DNA of 64,000 bases, from assembly GCA_934476455.1 (NCBI GenBank), contig CAKSNY010000005.1:35381-99380 (forward strand), read 5' to 3'. This DNA comes from an uncultured Clostridia bacterium. GTDB lineage: Bacteria; Bacillota; Clostridia; UMGS1883. Shown here piece by piece: positions 44,167 through 54,177 of the stretch. Every line of letters starts with the position of its first letter. The stretch's first letter is position 1. The notes under the pieces are model-generated. The model worked only from the letters and a program-made list of their open reading frames with translations, made no database searches and was not told the DNA's origin. The position numbers and the translations under genes were made by a program.

Positions 44167-45051
44167 TTAACCCTTTACCGAGCCTACCGTAAGACCCTTT
44201 ACAAAGTATTTCTGGAAGAACGGAAATACCACCAATGCGGGACCTGCAACAAGCACCGCCGTTGCCATACGTACCGTTTCCGAGGGGATTTCCTCCGCCG
44301 ACATAAGGTTTGCCATATTGTTCATTGTGCTGTCTTGTAAAAGCTTTATATTGTTCATTACCCTTTGCAAAAGGTATTGTAAGCTTACGAGAGAGTCGTC
44401 GTTAATATAAAGCATTGCCTCGTACCAGCAGTTCCATTTTGCCAGGAATACGAACAGCGCCACCGTAGCAAGCACCGGCTTTGAAAGCGGAAGTATCATT
44501 ATAAAAAGTATTTTATATTCGCTTGCGCCGTCAAGCACGGCAGATTCCACAATTTCCTCCGGTATGCCCGCAAAGAACGTACGTATCATAAATATGTACC
44601 ACGGGTTTATCAGCGACGGCAGTATATATACCCAAATTGTGTCGTTAAGGTGCAGATACTGCGTAAGCAAAATATACGTAGGCACCAAGCCGCCTGAAAA
44701 CAGCATTGTAAAATACAGGTAAAACGATATACCGCTGCGCCCGCGCATTTCCTTTCTTGTAAGCGGATACGCTATAAGCGACATCAAAAGCAGCGACAAA
44801 ACCATAGACACAACCGAAAATATAAACGTAACCTTATACGCATTTATAATGGACTGCGGGTTTTTAAACAAATACTTGTACGCCGAAAAATCAACATTCA
44901 TAGGCAGTATTTTATAGCCGAAGTTTGATATGTCCTGCTCGCGCGAGAGCGACACGCTGACAATCATTATAAACGGCACCAGTATTAAAACACACGCAAC
45001 CGCAAAGTAAAGCGTTATAATAAAGCGCGACCTTTTTCCCGATTTTTCCAT
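44167..45051 (-). CDS. Sugar ABC transporter permease (LplC/YtcP type)
   Basis: 294 residues, about six spans, MalG-like. The coupling loop reads VESAVLDGASEYKILFIMILP. AGGAGG precedes the ATG, and the gene starts 14 bp after the first permease. It forms the channel with the product of 45066-45992. As in the other cluster, no ATPase gene is present. Confidence 0.93.
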   Translation of the reverse strand: MEKSGKRSRFIITLYFAVACVLILVPFIMIVSVSLSREQDISNFGYKILPMNVDFSAYKYLFKNPQSIINAYKVTFIFSVVSMVLSLLLMSLIAYPLTRKEMRGRSGISFYLYFTMLFSGGLVPTYILLTQYLHLNDTIWVYILPSLINPWYIFMIRTFFAGIPEEIVESAVLDGASEYKILFIMILPLSKPVLATVALFVFLAKWNCWYEAMLYINDDSLVSLQYLLQRVMNNIKLLQDSTMNNMANLMSAEEIPSETVRMATAVLVAGPALVVFPFFQKYFVKGLTVGSVKG

Positions 45052-45065
45052 TTACATACACCTCC

Positions 45066-45992
45066 TTAAAACAACGCCCTGTCGGGGTCTATTTTTCTGC
45101 TTATCGTATTTGTTATCATTACCATAATAAAGCCCACAACAGACTGCAAAAGACCTACCGCAGAGCCCATGCCCATATCGCCTATCTCGCGCAATGCACG
45201 GAAAATATAGGTGTCTACAACGTCTGTCGTTTGATAAAGCGCGCCGCTGTCACGCGGGAGCTGGTAAAACATTCCGAAATCCGCACGGAAAATGTTTCCT
45301 ATTTTAAGTATGGTAAGAATACTTATAAGCGGAACCATTGTCGGAATAATTACGTGGCGTATAATCTGGCGGTTGTTTGCGCCGTCTATCTCGCCCGCCT
45401 CTATTATGGAGGAATCTATTCCCATAAGTGCGGCATAGTAGGTTATGCTGTCCATACCCACCGATTTCCACAGGTACACTATAACAAATATCACCGGCCA
45501 GGGCTTGGGGTCTGAGTACCAGTCCACAGAGTCCATCCCTGCATTTGTAAGCCATGTGTTTAATATACCGAAACGCGTATTTAAAAACCCGTACAGCATA
45601 TAAGAGGCTATAACCCACGACACAAAGTGCGGTGTGATAAATATTGTCTGAATTGTTTTTATTGTGTTTCTGTGGTTAAGCTGATACAAAAGTATCGCCA
45701 CCAAAAGCGACATTATTGTGCCGGTAAGTATAAACAGCGCGTTTAAATAAAGCGTGTTAAACGTTATCCTTGCAAACTCTGTCGATTTGAAAAAGAATTT
45801 AAAATTGTCAAAGCCAACCCATTTGCTCCCGAAAACGCCTGTCGAGTAGCGGTAATCTTTAAATGCAATGATAATTCCGGCCATCGGCAGATAGTTAAAT
45901 ATCAAAACCAAAAGCATAGGAAGCAGACACATTGAAAAAAGCTGAAGCTCGCGCTTGTTTACCTTTTTCCCTTTTACCTTGTTTTTACGCAT
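45066..45992 (-). CDS. Sugar ABC transporter permease (LplB type)
   Basis: 308 residues from the ATG at 45992, which has AAGGAG 8 nt upstream; a longer in-frame extension reaches into the previous gene and is rejected. The basic N-terminus (MRKNKVKGKK) is followed by about six membrane spans and the coupling loop IEAGEIDGANNRQIIRHVIIP. It is first of the importer genes and lies 23 bp after the SLH gene. Confidence 0.93.
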   Translation of the reverse strand: MRKNKVKGKKVNKRELQLFSMCLLPMLLVLIFNYLPMAGIIIAFKDYRYSTGVFGSKWVGFDNFKFFFKSTEFARITFNTLYLNALFILTGTIMSLLVAILLYQLNHRNTIKTIQTIFITPHFVSWVIASYMLYGFLNTRFGILNTWLTNAGMDSVDWYSDPKPWPVIFVIVYLWKSVGMDSITYYAALMGIDSSIIEAGEIDGANNRQIIRHVIIPTMVPLISILTILKIGNIFRADFGMFYQLPRDSGALYQTTDVVDTYIFRALREIGDMGMGSAVGLLQSVVGFIMVMITNTISRKIDPDRALF

Positions 45993-46015
45993 TTTTTTCT
46001 CTCCTTGATGAAAAT

Positions 46016-48838
46016 TTACCTGTAAACCACAAGCCCCTGGAACCACTGCCAGCTTATGTGTATAAAAACATCGTCGCCGCGGAAAACATCCTTTGAGGTT
46101 GCCCTTCTCCACGATTTTTCCGATGTGTCGAAAATAAGTACGTTTGCGTTCATCGTTGCGCCTATTTTCTTAAATCCTGACGGCTGCGCCGGGTCGGGCG
46201 CTTCAAATACAACGGTGTTGCCGCTTTTTTCTATCACGGGGCGCAGCGTCATAAACATTTCACCGTGAACACGCGCCTCCCCGCCGGATTCGTCGCTGCT
46301 GCGCGTAAAATATGCCGGGGTGCCGTTATATATGCTGTCACTGTCAAGCAAAAATGCCACCTGGTATATCTCGCCCGAGGCGTTGGTGTTTACCGCAATT
46401 ATGTCGCCGGGGCGAACATCGTCAAACGTTTTCGAGCCGCACCACGTTGTGTCCGTGCTTAAATTGTCGCTTATGAAAGACTTATTTACGCTGCCCGTCA
46501 TACTTACGTATTCTATTTGCTTTCGCATTTGCCCCTCATTTGTGTCAAGCGCATAGCGCACCGCCGTAACAAGGTTAGCCCTGTACGTTCCCATTGTTGC
46601 CGAAGTGCTTCCCGAGGTAAAACTTCCGCTGTGCTTTATCACGGCAACGCCTATGGAATAGTTTTCGTCCGCGTCGTAAATTTCAACATTTGCATACTTT
46701 GCCGTGTTATATGAAAGCGAGCTGCGGTCCGTTACAAGGCAATTTTTAGAGTCCGTCGGGTCGGATTCCGTAAATCCGTCCTCAACGGTCAGTATAACAA
46801 GCGTATCCGCCGTCATATTATACAGTTCGCCGTAGCGGTAGTTGTAATTGTTATACGCCTTTGTAAGAACACAGTCACGCGAGAAATGCTCTGTATCTAC
46901 GCCTTTATCGTCGTTTATTTTCGGCAGGAAAATTTCGTCTAACGTGCCGTCCTCCGTAAGGGTGTATTTTATCAGCATACGGTCGGAAAGAAGCGCAATT
47001 GCGTTTTCCGCAGACATTCTTTTTCCGTCAACCTTAAGCTCTGATTTTGAATATACCGCGACAGACTTTTTTTCGGGCTGCGCTATTCTAAGCCCTATTC
47101 TCTTTTTTACACCTTTTGTGTCAAGCACTGCCTTTAAAACATATCCGTATGTGCCGCTTAAGCCTTCCTTTATGCTTATATAGGCAATCCGCCCTGCGGC
47201 ATCCGTTACGTATGTAGCCTTTTTGCCCACCGATACCGAGCCTGCCGAAACCATACTTGCGGTTTTATACGCAATTTCGTCTATATATATGTTTTCCCCG
47301 TCCTTTGCCGTTACGGTTCCTTCCTTTACGCTGTCGGTTAAAATTATTTCATACCGCCCGCTTGCGCTGCGCGGTGTTATAACGGACAGGCAGTCGTACT
47401 CTTTTATTTCCGACATCTTAACGCTTCCGCCGCCGGGCGTGCGTATAATATAGTCGCGGTCTTTAAGGTCAAGCGTTTTTTGGTATTTGTCAAACACGCG
47501 TTCAGACTCTGCGCTTGCCGCCTCTGTTACATAGATGTCATACGCGGCGGCATTTAAAACGTCGTACACTCCGTCGCCGTCGTTATCCGTAAGGGCTATA
47601 TATCCGTCGTCAAACACAAAATCCGCGTCTGTTGCAACGGAAAGATATGTGTTATTTTTTATATACGCCGCGGAAGCTGAAACCGTCAGCGTTTGCATCC
47701 CTTTATTTTTGTTATGCTTTACATATGCCCCTGCGCGCTGTACGTTTTTCACCTCGGTTACATCGGTTGCGTCAATATATACCCTGTCTTTGTAATCGGG
47801 TATAAGCGCTAAGGCGGTGTCGTCCTTTGTGTAACATTCAACCGCACAGCCGAGCATGCCGTCGCCGTCAAAGTACAAATCTTTATATATCTGCGAGTTT
47901 ACGCATACCATATTGTCCGAGCATTTCCCCCCGCCGTAAGAGGAAAAGCGGTTTCCGTTTACAATGCCCTCCGTTTTATCTATACACATATAGCTTGAAA
48001 GCACCGTTTCGCCCGCTGTCGGGGCAAATTCAACCTTGTTTTCGCTTATCGTTTTTACAGAAAGTATTTCCACATCCAAAAGCTCGTACAAAAGCTTTGC
48101 AAACGAAAGCCTTGTTACATTTCCCGAAAGGCTTTTTATGCTGTTTGAAAATACCTTTTTGTCGTACATAACGCGTACGTAACCGTTGGGGTAGCCGCCT
48201 TTTACCTTTGCGGCGTTTTCAAAGCCTATTACATACGTCATCATTTTTGCAAGCTGTTCGTAATTTACCGCGTCGTCCGGGTGAAACAGCCCGTCATCAG
48301 ACCCTCGCACAAGCCCCATAACGTATGCCGCACGCACCGCCTGCGCGGCTTTATGCCCTTCGGGCAAATCGTCAAAAATTACGGTGTTTTGTATTTTCTC
48401 TGCCTGCGCCTTTGCCTCGGGGAACAAATCGGGATAGGTAAGCGTTGTTTTTATAACGCCGTCCTCGGTTTTTGTTTCCTCGGAAAAGCCGAACAGCTTT
48501 ATAAGCGTTATAACCGCGTCGCCGCGCGTTACGGGCGCCTGCATATCCGAAAAGCTTAATTCGTCCCAGTCTGCAATGTTAAGCCTTTTTAAAAGCTTTA
48601 TATACTTTTCGTCCTTTTCCGAAAATTCCGTTTTTGAGTTCTCCGGTGTTTTTTCAGTCTGCTTGTCATCGCCGCTTTCATCTTCGGGTGCTGTTTGGTC
48701 TTTCATCTCTTCTTCAAACTGTTCGCTTTCCATCTCCATCTGTCCTTCGGAAAGCTCGCCCTCGGCAAAGGCGTTTTTCTGCGGCACCGCACACTGCAGC
48801 ATTGCCGCAAAAAGCAATATGCTTATTAGTTTTTTCAA
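46016..48838 (-). CDS. SLH-domain surface protein, paralogue of 367-3039
   Basis: 940 residues from a TTG at 48838 that has AGGTGG 5 nt upstream (a GTG three codons earlier is the alternative). Signal peptide about 1-25, then an acidic E/D/Q/K-rich linker (about 26-75), then SLH-like repeats (about 76-255; VRGSDDGLFHPDDAVNYEQLAKM is clear). The following ~680 residues are beta-rich and align in order with the protein at 367-3039, including G-I-V-N-G and the C-terminal D-D-V-F-I. No enzyme motif was found. Both paralogues sit in polysaccharide loci, so a shared structural or polymer-handling role at the wall is inferred. Confidence 0.8.
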   Translation of the reverse strand: MKKLISILLFAAMLQCAVPQKNAFAEGELSEGQMEMESEQFEEEMKDQTAPEDESGDDKQTEKTPENSKTEFSEKDEKYIKLLKRLNIADWDELSFSDMQAPVTRGDAVITLIKLFGFSEETKTEDGVIKTTLTYPDLFPEAKAQAEKIQNTVIFDDLPEGHKAAQAVRAAYVMGLVRGSDDGLFHPDDAVNYEQLAKMMTYVIGFENAAKVKGGYPNGYVRVMYDKKVFSNSIKSLSGNVTRLSFAKLLYELLDVEILSVKTISENKVEFAPTAGETVLSSYMCIDKTEGIVNGNRFSSYGGGKCSDNMVCVNSQIYKDLYFDGDGMLGCAVECYTKDDTALALIPDYKDRVYIDATDVTEVKNVQRAGAYVKHNKNKGMQTLTVSASAAYIKNNTYLSVATDADFVFDDGYIALTDNDGDGVYDVLNAAAYDIYVTEAASAESERVFDKYQKTLDLKDRDYIIRTPGGGSVKMSEIKEYDCLSVITPRSASGRYEIILTDSVKEGTVTAKDGENIYIDEIAYKTASMVSAGSVSVGKKATYVTDAAGRIAYISIKEGLSGTYGYVLKAVLDTKGVKKRIGLRIAQPEKKSVAVYSKSELKVDGKRMSAENAIALLSDRMLIKYTLTEDGTLDEIFLPKINDDKGVDTEHFSRDCVLTKAYNNYNYRYGELYNMTADTLVILTVEDGFTESDPTDSKNCLVTDRSSLSYNTAKYANVEIYDADENYSIGVAVIKHSGSFTSGSTSATMGTYRANLVTAVRYALDTNEGQMRKQIEYVSMTGSVNKSFISDNLSTDTTWCGSKTFDDVRPGDIIAVNTNASGEIYQVAFLLDSDSIYNGTPAYFTRSSDESGGEARVHGEMFMTLRPVIEKSGNTVVFEAPDPAQPSGFKKIGATMNANVLIFDTSEKSWRRATSKDVFRGDDVFIHISWQWFQGLVVYR

Positions 48839-48852
48839 TCTTTCCACCTGCC

Positions 48853-51800
48853 TTATTCAGTGACTGAATCGTACAGTCTGCGTATAACTGCCGCTGCCTG
48901 CGCCCGTGTAAGCGTTTCCTTCGGGCAAAATGTTCCGTCCGGCATACCGTTTAAAAGCTTAAGCCCTGCTGCTGCCTTTACATCCTCCGCTGCCCATGCG
49001 CTTATATTTTCATCATCGTTAAAGCCGGCAGATTCAGCCGCCGCGCTCTTTCCTGCGGCACGGTATGTGCGCATAAGCATTGCCGCCATTTCCTCACGCG
49101 TTACGCTGTCATTCGGGCGGAAGCTTTCGCCGTTTTGCACTATGCCGTTTTTAACAGCCGCCTTAAGTGCGCCCGTATACCATGCGTCGGGCGCTGTGTC
49201 GTTAAAGCTGTAGTCGGCTTCTCCGCTTTGGCGTGCGGAGCGCACCAGGAGAGCAACAAGCTCTGCACGGGTAACGCCGCTTTCAGGCTCGAAAAGCTCC
49301 TTCGTTTTGCCGTTTACAATTCCCTTATTGTATAGGTAGGAAATATCCTCCTCTGCCCAATGTCCTTTAACGTCTGAAAAAGCAGTTTTTGCGCTGTTTA
49401 TATCATCATTTTTTACGATTGACGGGCTGTAGCTTGTGCTTCCGCCGCCACCGCCGCCACCGCCCTGCGGCGGTGTGTAAACCGTTATCGCGTTAATTCT
49501 TAATATAAGGGCGTCCTTTCTCGGGCACTCGGGAAGAAGGGCTGCCGCCTCTCTCGCCTGTGCAATCAGTGCAGCCGTTCTTCCTGTTTCAGCCTCTGTG
49601 CACTTTGTAAGCGCATCGTTATAAATATCCGTTATATCCGTTATCACCACATCGTCAAGGTAAAAGCTGCCGTTCATTTTAAAGCCAAGCGTAAGCGTTC
49701 CGCTGCCCGGGCGGGCAAAATCTCCGTTAAACAAAGTCCATACGGAGGACGCAACGCTTTTATCGGAAATAATTTTTTCGCCGTTTTGCGTTTGCACTAC
49801 ATTTAAAACTCCGCCGTTTTCCTTCATTACATATCCCGACAAATGGTAAATATGGTCCTGCCTTATATAATCGTTTTCCAAAAGCGCTTCGGCTGAAACT
49901 GCGTAGCAGTTTTCTCCGCCGTGGCTTTTTTCACTTGTAACAGTGCCGCCCGTCCATTTTTGGTTTGAACCCTCAAATCCGGGGTTATCCGCCAAATTTG
50001 AAAGCTTTAAAACGGTTATGTCAAAGCTTATCTCCTTTGTTATTTCGCCCAGTGTAAGGGTGGCGGTAAGCCTTGCGTTTTTATTTTCAAACGCGTTTTG
50101 TGTAACCTCGCCCGTGTTTGAAATTACGCTTGTATCGGTGCTGTTCCATAAAACGTTTACGCTGTACGCCGCATTTTCATATGTAACGGGAATATTATTT
50201 GCAAGCGGTTTCAAATTCTTTGTGACAGAGGTCTGTGCCTCGTCCGAAATGCTTTGCCATGTAATTTGTGCCGCAGCTGTATTAACTATTGCTTCTTCGT
50301 TTAAATACTCGCCCACTGCAACGGTTTTTCTTGCCGATTTTACAACCCCGTCATACTCGGCTACAGCTAAAAGCGTAAAGTCTCCTGTATCTGCGTTTTC
50401 GTCTATTGTTAAAAATTCACCGTCAACCGCCACGCCGCGCTGTGCGTTTTCGGCGTGCCATTCTACGCTTGCCGAAACGGTGCTTTCGCTGCGGTCGTAC
50501 GATATTGCCGAAAGCTTAACGCGTTTTGTTCCGCTTTGCGGCTTTCTGAAAGAATCGGGGCATTTTATTTCAACACGGTTTAAAGAGTTAAACGTAATCG
50601 TTACATTATCTATATAGTAGGCAGGCTCTACACTGTTTCCGCTGTCAAAAATCCAGAAGGTGAAATCCTCGTCCGCATTGCAGATTTTTGTGTACGAAAG
50701 CGTTACCCATTCGCCGCTTTTTGCCGTTACCTCCGAAAGCTTTGTACCGTTTGCGTCCGAGCTTAGCATAAAGGTATGATTTTCACGCCCGTCCGGCAGC
50801 CTTAAATCTGCCGAAATTGTGTATCTTCTTCCTTTTTTAAGGCGAACCGTCTGCTGTATTCCCTGGTATCTTCCGCTTCTTCCGCTTATATACACGCCGT
50901 AGCTGTTGTCCTTTCCCTCGCCGGGCATTCTTCTTGCGGTTGCCCAGTTGGCATACCAGCTGCCCTTTGTTGTTCCTCTGTCTATAACGTCGCTTCCGTC
51001 AAAGCTTTGTTCAAAATCGCCGTTTATTATAAGTTCGTCACGCGCGCTTGTTATAAGGTTAAACGTTTTCGACGCGCTTGCCCCGTCATACTTTGCCGTT
51101 GCGGTAAGCGTTACGCGGTGTATTTGTGAATCGCTTGCCAAAAGTGTGCCGTCGTTTTTTATTATTGTTTCATCGGACGACTGCCACTCTATCACAGCGC
51201 CGTAACGCCCTACGGTGCGAAGCGAAAGATTTTTTGTAATTGCCTCTAAGCTTTCATCCGTAACGTCTGTGTTTGAAAGCGCTGCAATTTCTTTTTCCAC
51301 AATTGATTGGGGCGAAATATACGGCGTTACCGAAATTTCTTTTGTCTGTGTTTTAGCTGTTCCCAAATCCGTTACCTTAACGGTAAGCGTTATTGTTTTT
51401 GCGCTGCTTTCCTCCGTTACAAACCCTTCGTGGATATTAAGCACGCCGTTTTCTATGCTTACGCCGGCATTTTCCGCTTCTTCATCCACAGACCACTGCA
51501 CTGCGCAGTCTGTTATGTCGCTGTTTCCATATCTTACGTTTACACTGTAATTTTCACTTTTTGCACCGCTTTGCGGCATAATCGCGCTGTCGGCGCCCAA
51601 AATATCAACCGTGCAATCCTTTATGTAATCGCTTGTTACGGTGTATTCGTCAAGGTAAAACGTGTTTTGCACACCGGAGGCGTCTATTATCATAAATCTA
51701 AAGCCTGTCAGTTCGCTGCTCGGTATATACTTAACCTCTGCCCGCGTCCACTGTCCGCTCTTTGCGCTCACGCTTCCGAGCCGCCTGTAGCTTTCGCTCG

Positions 51801-52965
51801 GAAGTACAATATTCATCGTATGGTCTGCATCGCCGTCGGGCAGACGAATGTAAAAGAAAAATTTATACGGTATGCCCTTTTTAAGGTTCACCCTTTGCAT
51901 AACCGACATTGAGTTTGCATTTCTTCCCGAAATTTTAAGGTAGTAGTCTCCGCGCCGTGCCGCTATGCTCTCGTTTGACATAACGCGTGTAACCGTACCC
52001 GGCGACCACCAGCCCTCCCATGTTTCGCCCAGGGCGCCGAGTTCGTTTTCAAACGAGCCGTTTATACACAGGTTTGCTGCGGGGTCTGTAACCTCCTGTG
52101 CTGAGAAAGGCTCTATTATTACAGCCTTTGTCTGCTTTTTGGAAGCTCCGAAGTCCGTTGCCTCTACGCTTACATAAACGGTTTTTTCGCCGCTTTCCTC
52201 GGTTACAAAGCCCTCGGGAACGTTAAGCGTGCCGTCTTCTATGCTTACGCCCGCGTTTTCCGCACCTTCATCCACAGACCACGAAATATCATATCCCTCG
52301 GGCGCGTCCGCACCCTTGTACTTAACGCTTTTTGTATAGTCCATTGTCAAATCGCCCGAAAGCGGCATTTTCACAATCTCATCGCCGGAAATGCTTATCA
52401 CGCAGTCGTTTATGTATTCGCTTGTAACGATGTAGTCGTCCATATAGTACGCACTTAAAACAGGTGTGGAAGCATCCATCAGCATAAGCTTAAACCCCGT
52501 CTTGTCCTCTGCCGGGGTATATTTTCCTGTCGCTTCAACCCATTCGCCGCTTTTAAGCGTCACGGTGCAAATCTCTTTGTAGCTTTCCGAAGGAATTACA
52601 AGCTTCATACTCTTTTCCTCCGCACCGTCCGGAAGGCGCAGCTTTATGCTGAATTTATACTCTATTCCCTTCTTCAGGTCAACTGGCTGCTCCAGCCCCT
52701 GGTAGGCTGCGCTTCTGTCTGCAACATAAACGCCGTAACTTCCGCCGAAGCCCTCGCCCTCTTTTCTTGTGGCGCTTGCCCAGTTGGCATACCAGCCGCC
52801 CTTCGTTTCACCGCGCGGGATATAGTTTGCCCCGTCAAACGTTTCTTCAAAGGAGCCGTTTGTTATCAGGTTTTTCGGATTTGCGGCAAGCGCGCCGTGC
52901 ACTGCCGCAAAAGAAAGCAGCCCTGCAAGCGCTGCCGTCTTCACCGCAAAAAATCTTTTTCCCAT
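48853..52965 (-). CDS. SLH-anchored protein with three carbohydrate-binding modules
   Basis: 1370 residues from the ATG at 52965 (GGAGG at 9 nt). Signal peptide about 1-28. Three homologous CBM4/9-like modules begin with L-I-(T/I)-N-G-(S/D)-F-E-x-(S/T)-F or similar and share G-x-W-Y-A-N-W and R-L-P-D-G (about 30-195, 295-455, 650-810); a weaker fourth lies near 1025-1145. Bacterial Ig-like segments connect them. A poly-Gly hinge precedes three SLH repeats (about 1185-1370). No catalytic domain is visible. It is the first gene of the ~20-kb operon and probably tethers polysaccharide to the cell surface. Confidence 0.85.
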   Translation of the reverse strand: MGKRFFAVKTAALAGLLSFAAVHGALAANPKNLITNGSFEETFDGANYIPRGETKGGWYANWASATRKEGEGFGGSYGVYVADRSAAYQGLEQPVDLKKGIEYKFSIKLRLPDGAEEKSMKLVIPSESYKEICTVTLKSGEWVEATGKYTPAEDKTGFKLMLMDASTPVLSAYYMDDYIVTSEYINDCVISISGDEIVKMPLSGDLTMDYTKSVKYKGADAPEGYDISWSVDEGAENAGVSIEDGTLNVPEGFVTEESGEKTVYVSVEATDFGASKKQTKAVIIEPFSAQEVTDPAANLCINGSFENELGALGETWEGWWSPGTVTRVMSNESIAARRGDYYLKISGRNANSMSVMQRVNLKKGIPYKFFFYIRLPDGDADHTMNIVLPSESYRRLGSVSAKSGQWTRAEVKYIPSSELTGFRFMIIDASGVQNTFYLDEYTVTSDYIKDCTVDILGADSAIMPQSGAKSENYSVNVRYGNSDITDCAVQWSVDEEAENAGVSIENGVLNIHEGFVTEESSAKTITLTVKVTDLGTAKTQTKEISVTPYISPQSIVEKEIAALSNTDVTDESLEAITKNLSLRTVGRYGAVIEWQSSDETIIKNDGTLLASDSQIHRVTLTATAKYDGASASKTFNLITSARDELIINGDFEQSFDGSDVIDRGTTKGSWYANWATARRMPGEGKDNSYGVYISGRSGRYQGIQQTVRLKKGRRYTISADLRLPDGRENHTFMLSSDANGTKLSEVTAKSGEWVTLSYTKICNADEDFTFWIFDSGNSVEPAYYIDNVTITFNSLNRVEIKCPDSFRKPQSGTKRVKLSAISYDRSESTVSASVEWHAENAQRGVAVDGEFLTIDENADTGDFTLLAVAEYDGVVKSARKTVAVGEYLNEEAIVNTAAAQITWQSISDEAQTSVTKNLKPLANNIPVTYENAAYSVNVLWNSTDTSVISNTGEVTQNAFENKNARLTATLTLGEITKEISFDITVLKLSNLADNPGFEGSNQKWTGGTVTSEKSHGGENCYAVSAEALLENDYIRQDHIYHLSGYVMKENGGVLNVVQTQNGEKIISDKSVASSVWTLFNGDFARPGSGTLTLGFKMNGSFYLDDVVITDITDIYNDALTKCTEAETGRTAALIAQAREAAALLPECPRKDALILRINAITVYTPPQGGGGGGGGSTSYSPSIVKNDDINSAKTAFSDVKGHWAEEDISYLYNKGIVNGKTKELFEPESGVTRAELVALLVRSARQSGEADYSFNDTAPDAWYTGALKAAVKNGIVQNGESFRPNDSVTREEMAAMLMRTYRAAGKSAAAESAGFNDDENISAWAAEDVKAAAGLKLLNGMPDGTFCPKETLTRAQAAAVIRRLYDSVTE

Positions 52966-53045
52966 TACGTTGTCCCTCCATACTTTTCTATGGTTATATG
53001 TTACCACCGTTTTACTTATCGTGATAGAGGTTCATTTTTACATTT

Positions 53046-53095
53046 GGTTTAAATAGCGGTTTTTTGAGGTTTAAATTTATACATAGGGGTTTAAA
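53046..53095. promoter_or_regulatory. Three phased GGTTTAAA repeats in a divergent promoter region
   Basis: GGTTTAAA occurs at 53046-53053, 53068-53075 and 53088-53095, 22 and 20 bp apart, i.e. about two helical turns. AraC-type activators bind such direct repeats. They lie 80-130 bp upstream of the SLH operon start and about 150 bp upstream of the EamA-regulator operon on the other strand, whose second gene encodes an AraC-type regulator. No clear -10/-35 pair was found in this region. Confidence 0.6.
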
Positions 53096-53247
53096 ATCCG
53101 CACCCTCAGTTTTTTCTTTTCGCGCGCCTTATATATATAATAGGTTCAAAATGCTGCAAGTGCGTTTCTGCAAAATTTTGGTAATTGACTTATTGAAACC
53201 CGGATGTTAAAATTGTAGTATCGAATTTTATGTTTGGAGAATTTATT

Positions 53248-54177
53248 ATGCACACAAAAAAAGCGCCGGCATACCTGGCGTCTGTAATTCGTTCGGCAAT
53301 ATACGGCAGCTCTGTTCTTTTTACGGGACGGCTGCTTCAAACCGTAGACGGTTTTGATGTTCTGGCTCTCAGATTTTTTATTACCGCGGCGGCGTTTCTT
53401 ATATTGGGGGCATTTAAGGTTGTGGACCTCGGCTTTTTGAAAAAGAAAGAGGTTTTACTGCTTATTCCCACGGCTCTTTTCGAGCCTGTGCTTTATTTTA
53501 TTTTTGAAACGTTCGGCATAGCCGGCACCACGGCTATTGTTGCGGGGCTGATATTTGCCACAACCTCGGTTTTTACAATGCTTTTTGAAACGCTTATTTT
53601 AGGCGAGCGTACAACGTCTTTGCAAAAAGGGTTTATGTTTTTGCGTATTTCAGGCGCCGTAATTGTTGTTTTCGCGGCGGGCGGCGGCGGAAAAAACACC
53701 GTTTTCGGTGTTGTATGCGCGTTTATGGCTGCGATAAGCGGGGCGCTTTTTTGCGTATTTTCCAGAAAATCGTCCGAAAACTTCGGTTCTATGGAAATTA
53801 CGTGTTTTACCTCATTTTCGGGCTTTATCGTTTTTAATGCCATAAATGTTTGCCGCCATATATCAGGCGGCACGCTGCACGGCTATTTTTCGCCCCTTTT
53901 TGACCGCGAGCTTATCGTAGGATTTTTGTTTTTAAGCCTGCTTTCCTCAATATTGGCAACAGCGCTTAACAATTTTTCGTTCTCGCGTATTCAGGCGTCG
54001 CTTGTGTCTGCCCTGGGCGGTCTTTCAACGGTGTTTACTATGGCGCTGGGCGTTTTTGTAAACGGAGAAAAGCTTGGGCTTCTCCATTTAATAAGCGCGG
54101 CGCTGCTTATCCTGGGCGGTGTGGGAATGAATATGGTTCCCGATGCAAACTCCAAAGATAAAGAGGTGGCTGTATGA
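53248..54177 (+). CDS. EamA/DMT-family membrane transporter
   Basis: 309 residues, about ten membrane spans in two EamA repeats (e.g. G-E-R-T-T-S-L-Q-K-G-F after a duplicated hydrophobic unit). The ATG at 53248 has GGAG 8 nt upstream and is preferred to an ATG six codons earlier. Its stop overlaps the start of the regulator gene in ATGA, so both are coupled. The transported compound is unknown. It is divergent from the SLH operon and might export a metabolite of that pathway. Confidence 0.85.
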   Translation: MHTKKAPAYLASVIRSAIYGSSVLFTGRLLQTVDGFDVLALRFFITAAAFLILGAFKVVDLGFLKKKEVLLLIPTALFEPVLYFIFETFGIAGTTAIVAGLIFATTSVFTMLFETLILGERTTSLQKGFMFLRISGAVIVVFAAGGGGKNTVFGVVCAFMAAISGALFCVFSRKSSENFGSMEITCFTSFSGFIVFNAINVCRHISGGTLHGYFSPLFDRELIVGFLFLSLLSSILATALNNFSFSRIQASLVSALGGLSTVFTMALGVFVNGEKLGLLHLISAALLILGGVGMNMVPDANSKDKEVAV

